This document shows, piece by piece, positions 62,696 to 64,000 of a stretch of 64,000 bases of DNA. The first letter of the stretch is position 1, and each line of letters starts with the position of its first letter. Source of the DNA: Lachnospiraceae bacterium AC2028 (GTDB taxonomy: Bacteria > Bacillota > Clostridia > Lachnospirales > Lachnospiraceae); contig JNJD01000011.1 in the NCBI GenBank assembly GCA_000702685.1, positions 62,001 to 126,000 on the forward strand, read 5' to 3'. Position numbers and translations under genes: made by a program. The notes under the pieces were generated by a model. That model saw nothing but the letters and a program-made list of their open reading frames with translations. It had not been told where the DNA came from and made no database searches.

Positions 62696-62734
62696 TCTTT
62701 ATCCACCGAAGCAGAGGATGGTTCCGTTGATCTG

Positions 62735-64000
62735 TTACTCTTCAACAGGAACGCATTTAAGGTGCAGTTCGTCAAGCTGATGCTGTGATACGGGTGAAGG
62801 AGCATCCATCATGACATCCTGTGCATTCTTGTTCATGGGGAAGGTTATGACTTCGCGGATGGACTCTTCTCCTGTAAGGAGCATGATCATACGGTCAACT
62901 CCGGGTGCGGCACCTGCGTGAGGAGGTGCTCCGTAAGTGAATGCGTTGTACATAGCGGGGAACTTTGCCTTAACCTCAGCTTCTCCGAGACGTACAAGTT
63001 CGAATGCCTTGACCATGATCTCGGGATCGTGGTTTCTTACGGCTCCCGATGCGGACTCATATCCGTTGATGACAAGGTCATACTGGTTGGCCATTATATC
63101 AAGAGGATCCATCTCCCCTCTTTCGGCTTTTTCAAGAGTCTCAAGTCCGCCTACGGGCATTGAGAACGGATTGTGGCAGAATTCAAGCTCACCGGATTCC
63201 TCACCGATCTCATACATCGGGAAGTCTACGATCCAGCAGAACTGATACTGCTCTTTATCCATATGCTCGGGGCAGAGAGTTCCGAGCTTGGTGCGCAGAA
63301 CACCTGCGGTCTTTTGGGCAACAGCCTTAGGGCCCGCAGCAAGACCTACGAAGCATCCGTTCTCAAGTCCGAGCTTGGAAATGACCTCTTCCTTGATGGG
63401 CTGCAGGAACTTTGCAATACCGCCGACGATCTCACCGTTTTCATCAACTCTGAACCAGCAGGTCTTTCTTGCGGTCTGTACTTCAACGTCAGCAACGAGC
63501 TGATCGATCTGTTTTCTTGTTGCATTAAATCCCGTTACGACAACCGCTTCTATCGTCTGGCCCTTGAAAGGTTCGAAATCGATTCCGCCTAAGATCTCCG
63601 TCACATCATTAAGCTCAAGGTCGATACGAAGATCGGGTTTGTCGCTTCCGTACTTTTCCATTGCCTCCCTGAAAGGGATCCTCTTGAAAGGAGCGGGAGT
63701 TATACGGTCATAGATTCCGTACTTTTCGAATACGGGAACAAGAACCTTCTCGAGCACTCCGAGAACATCATCCTGAGATGCAAAAGCCATCTCCATATCC
63801 ATCTGATAGAACTCACCGGGAGTACGGTCTCCGCGCGCATCCTCATCCCTGAAGCAGGGTGCGATCTGGAAGTAACGGTCGAATCCGGATGTCATGAGCA
63901 GCTGCTTGAACTGCTGGGGTGCCTGGGGAAGCGCATAGAACTTGCCGGGATGCTTTCTTGCGGGTACAAGATAATCCCTTGCTCCCTCGGGAGATGATGC
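62735..64000 (-). CDS. aspS: Aspartyl-tRNA synthetase (partial, N-terminus outside the window)
   Basis: The frame is open through the window edge, covering the last 422 residues. Class II motif 2 appears as FDRYFQIAPCFRDEDARGDRTPGEFYQ; the bacterial GAD insertion domain, then motif 3 (APPHAGAAPGVDRMIMLL), follow. The residues at the edge (DYLVPARKHPGKFYALPQ) are the conserved active-site entry of AspRS, so the missing part is the anticodon-binding domain. It charges tRNA-Asp, possibly also tRNA-Asn. It is first in the transcript to the transferase and ABC genes. Confidence 0.95.
   Translation of the reverse strand, partial: ASSPEGARDYLVPARKHPGKFYALPQAPQQFKQLLMTSGFDRYFQIAPCFRDEDARGDRTPGEFYQMDMEMAFASQDDVLGVLEKVLVPVFEKYGIYDRITPAPFKRIPFREAMEKYGSDKPDLRIDLELNDVTEILGGIDFEPFKGQTIEAVVVTGFNATRKQIDQLVADVEVQTARKTCWFRVDENGEIVGGIAKFLQPIKEEVISKLGLENGCFVGLAAGPKAVAQKTAGVLRTKLGTLCPEHMDKEQYQFCWIVDFPMYEIGEESGELEFCHNPFSMPVGGLETLEKAERGEMDPLDIMANQYDLVINGYESASGAVRNHDPEIMVKAFELVRLGEAEVKAKFPAMYNAFTYGAPPHAGAAPGVDRMIMLLTGEESIREVITFPMNKNAQDVMMDAPSPVSQHQLDELHLKCVPVEE

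Noticed and set aside
1-64000. tRNA and rRNA genes, prophage, insertion sequences
   Set aside because: None recognised on either strand; the only recurrent elements are the short palindromes.

Overview
The window looks like chromosome of an anaerobic Clostridia-class Firmicute, most likely a plant-fibre-degrading Lachnospiraceae relative of Butyrivibrio. The signs are strong AGGAGG ribosome binding sites, the gene order priA-def-fmt-rsmB-rlmN-prpC-prkC-rsgA, a one-piece SecDF, a SCIFF peptide with its radical-SAM maturase, a T-box leader, indolepyruvate:ferredoxin oxidoreductase, and xylan/arabinan enzymes (GH120, GH51, CE15-like, CE2-like). No phage, integrase, insertion sequence, rRNA, tRNA or CRISPR array was seen. 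Nearly all genes are on the minus strand. The plus-strand genes are a tandem-HTH regulator (20908), a CE15-like esterase (43872) and the PadR/HAAS/DUF4097 operon (45071-47051).

Layout. 1-10.3 kb (minus): a Zn-ribbon/clostripain membrane protein, an esterase, pseI-pseF (pseudaminic acid synthesis and CMP activation), an HD-GYP c-di-GMP phosphodiesterase and a hybrid sensor kinase cut by the window edge. 10.3-17.3 kb (minus): a cell-envelope block with alpha/beta hydrolase, MurF, a membrane protein, Ddl, an SGNH esterase and a phosphohexomutase. 17.3-22.4 kb: a Cys-rich small protein, a GGDEF protein, a secreted protein and a divergent XRE-type regulator. 22.4-36 kb (minus): GH51 and GH120 enzymes lie immediately downstream of the housekeeping operon priA to rsgA. 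36.3-43.7 kb (minus): recJ, secDF, the SCIFF pair scfA-scfB and a CNNM/CorC transporter. 43.8-47.1 kb (plus): the CE15-like esterase and the PadR operon. 47.1-54 kb (minus): T-box-controlled trpD, a polysaccharide deacetylase, a second GGDEF protein and two coupled MutS-like ATPases. 54-64 kb (minus): two ABC exporter half-transporters that look like one heterodimer separated by an ACT/paaK/iorB/iorA cluster, then an Sfp-type phosphopantetheinyl transferase and aspS, which runs off the window.

The most striking structure not explained by genes is a set of short GC-rich palindromes, about 29 bp long, sharing a GGGGAC core. Family A has arms GTGAAC/GTTCAC around GGGGACGGTTCC. Family B has outer arms TGAGTCA/TGACTCA and inner arms CGGGGAC/GTCCCCG. 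At least sixteen copies or variants occur. Most are intergenic, some overlap stop codons, some act as plausible terminators, and two lie in frame inside an ABC transporter gene. Three genes also have -10 elements so close to the start codon that their mRNAs may be leaderless.
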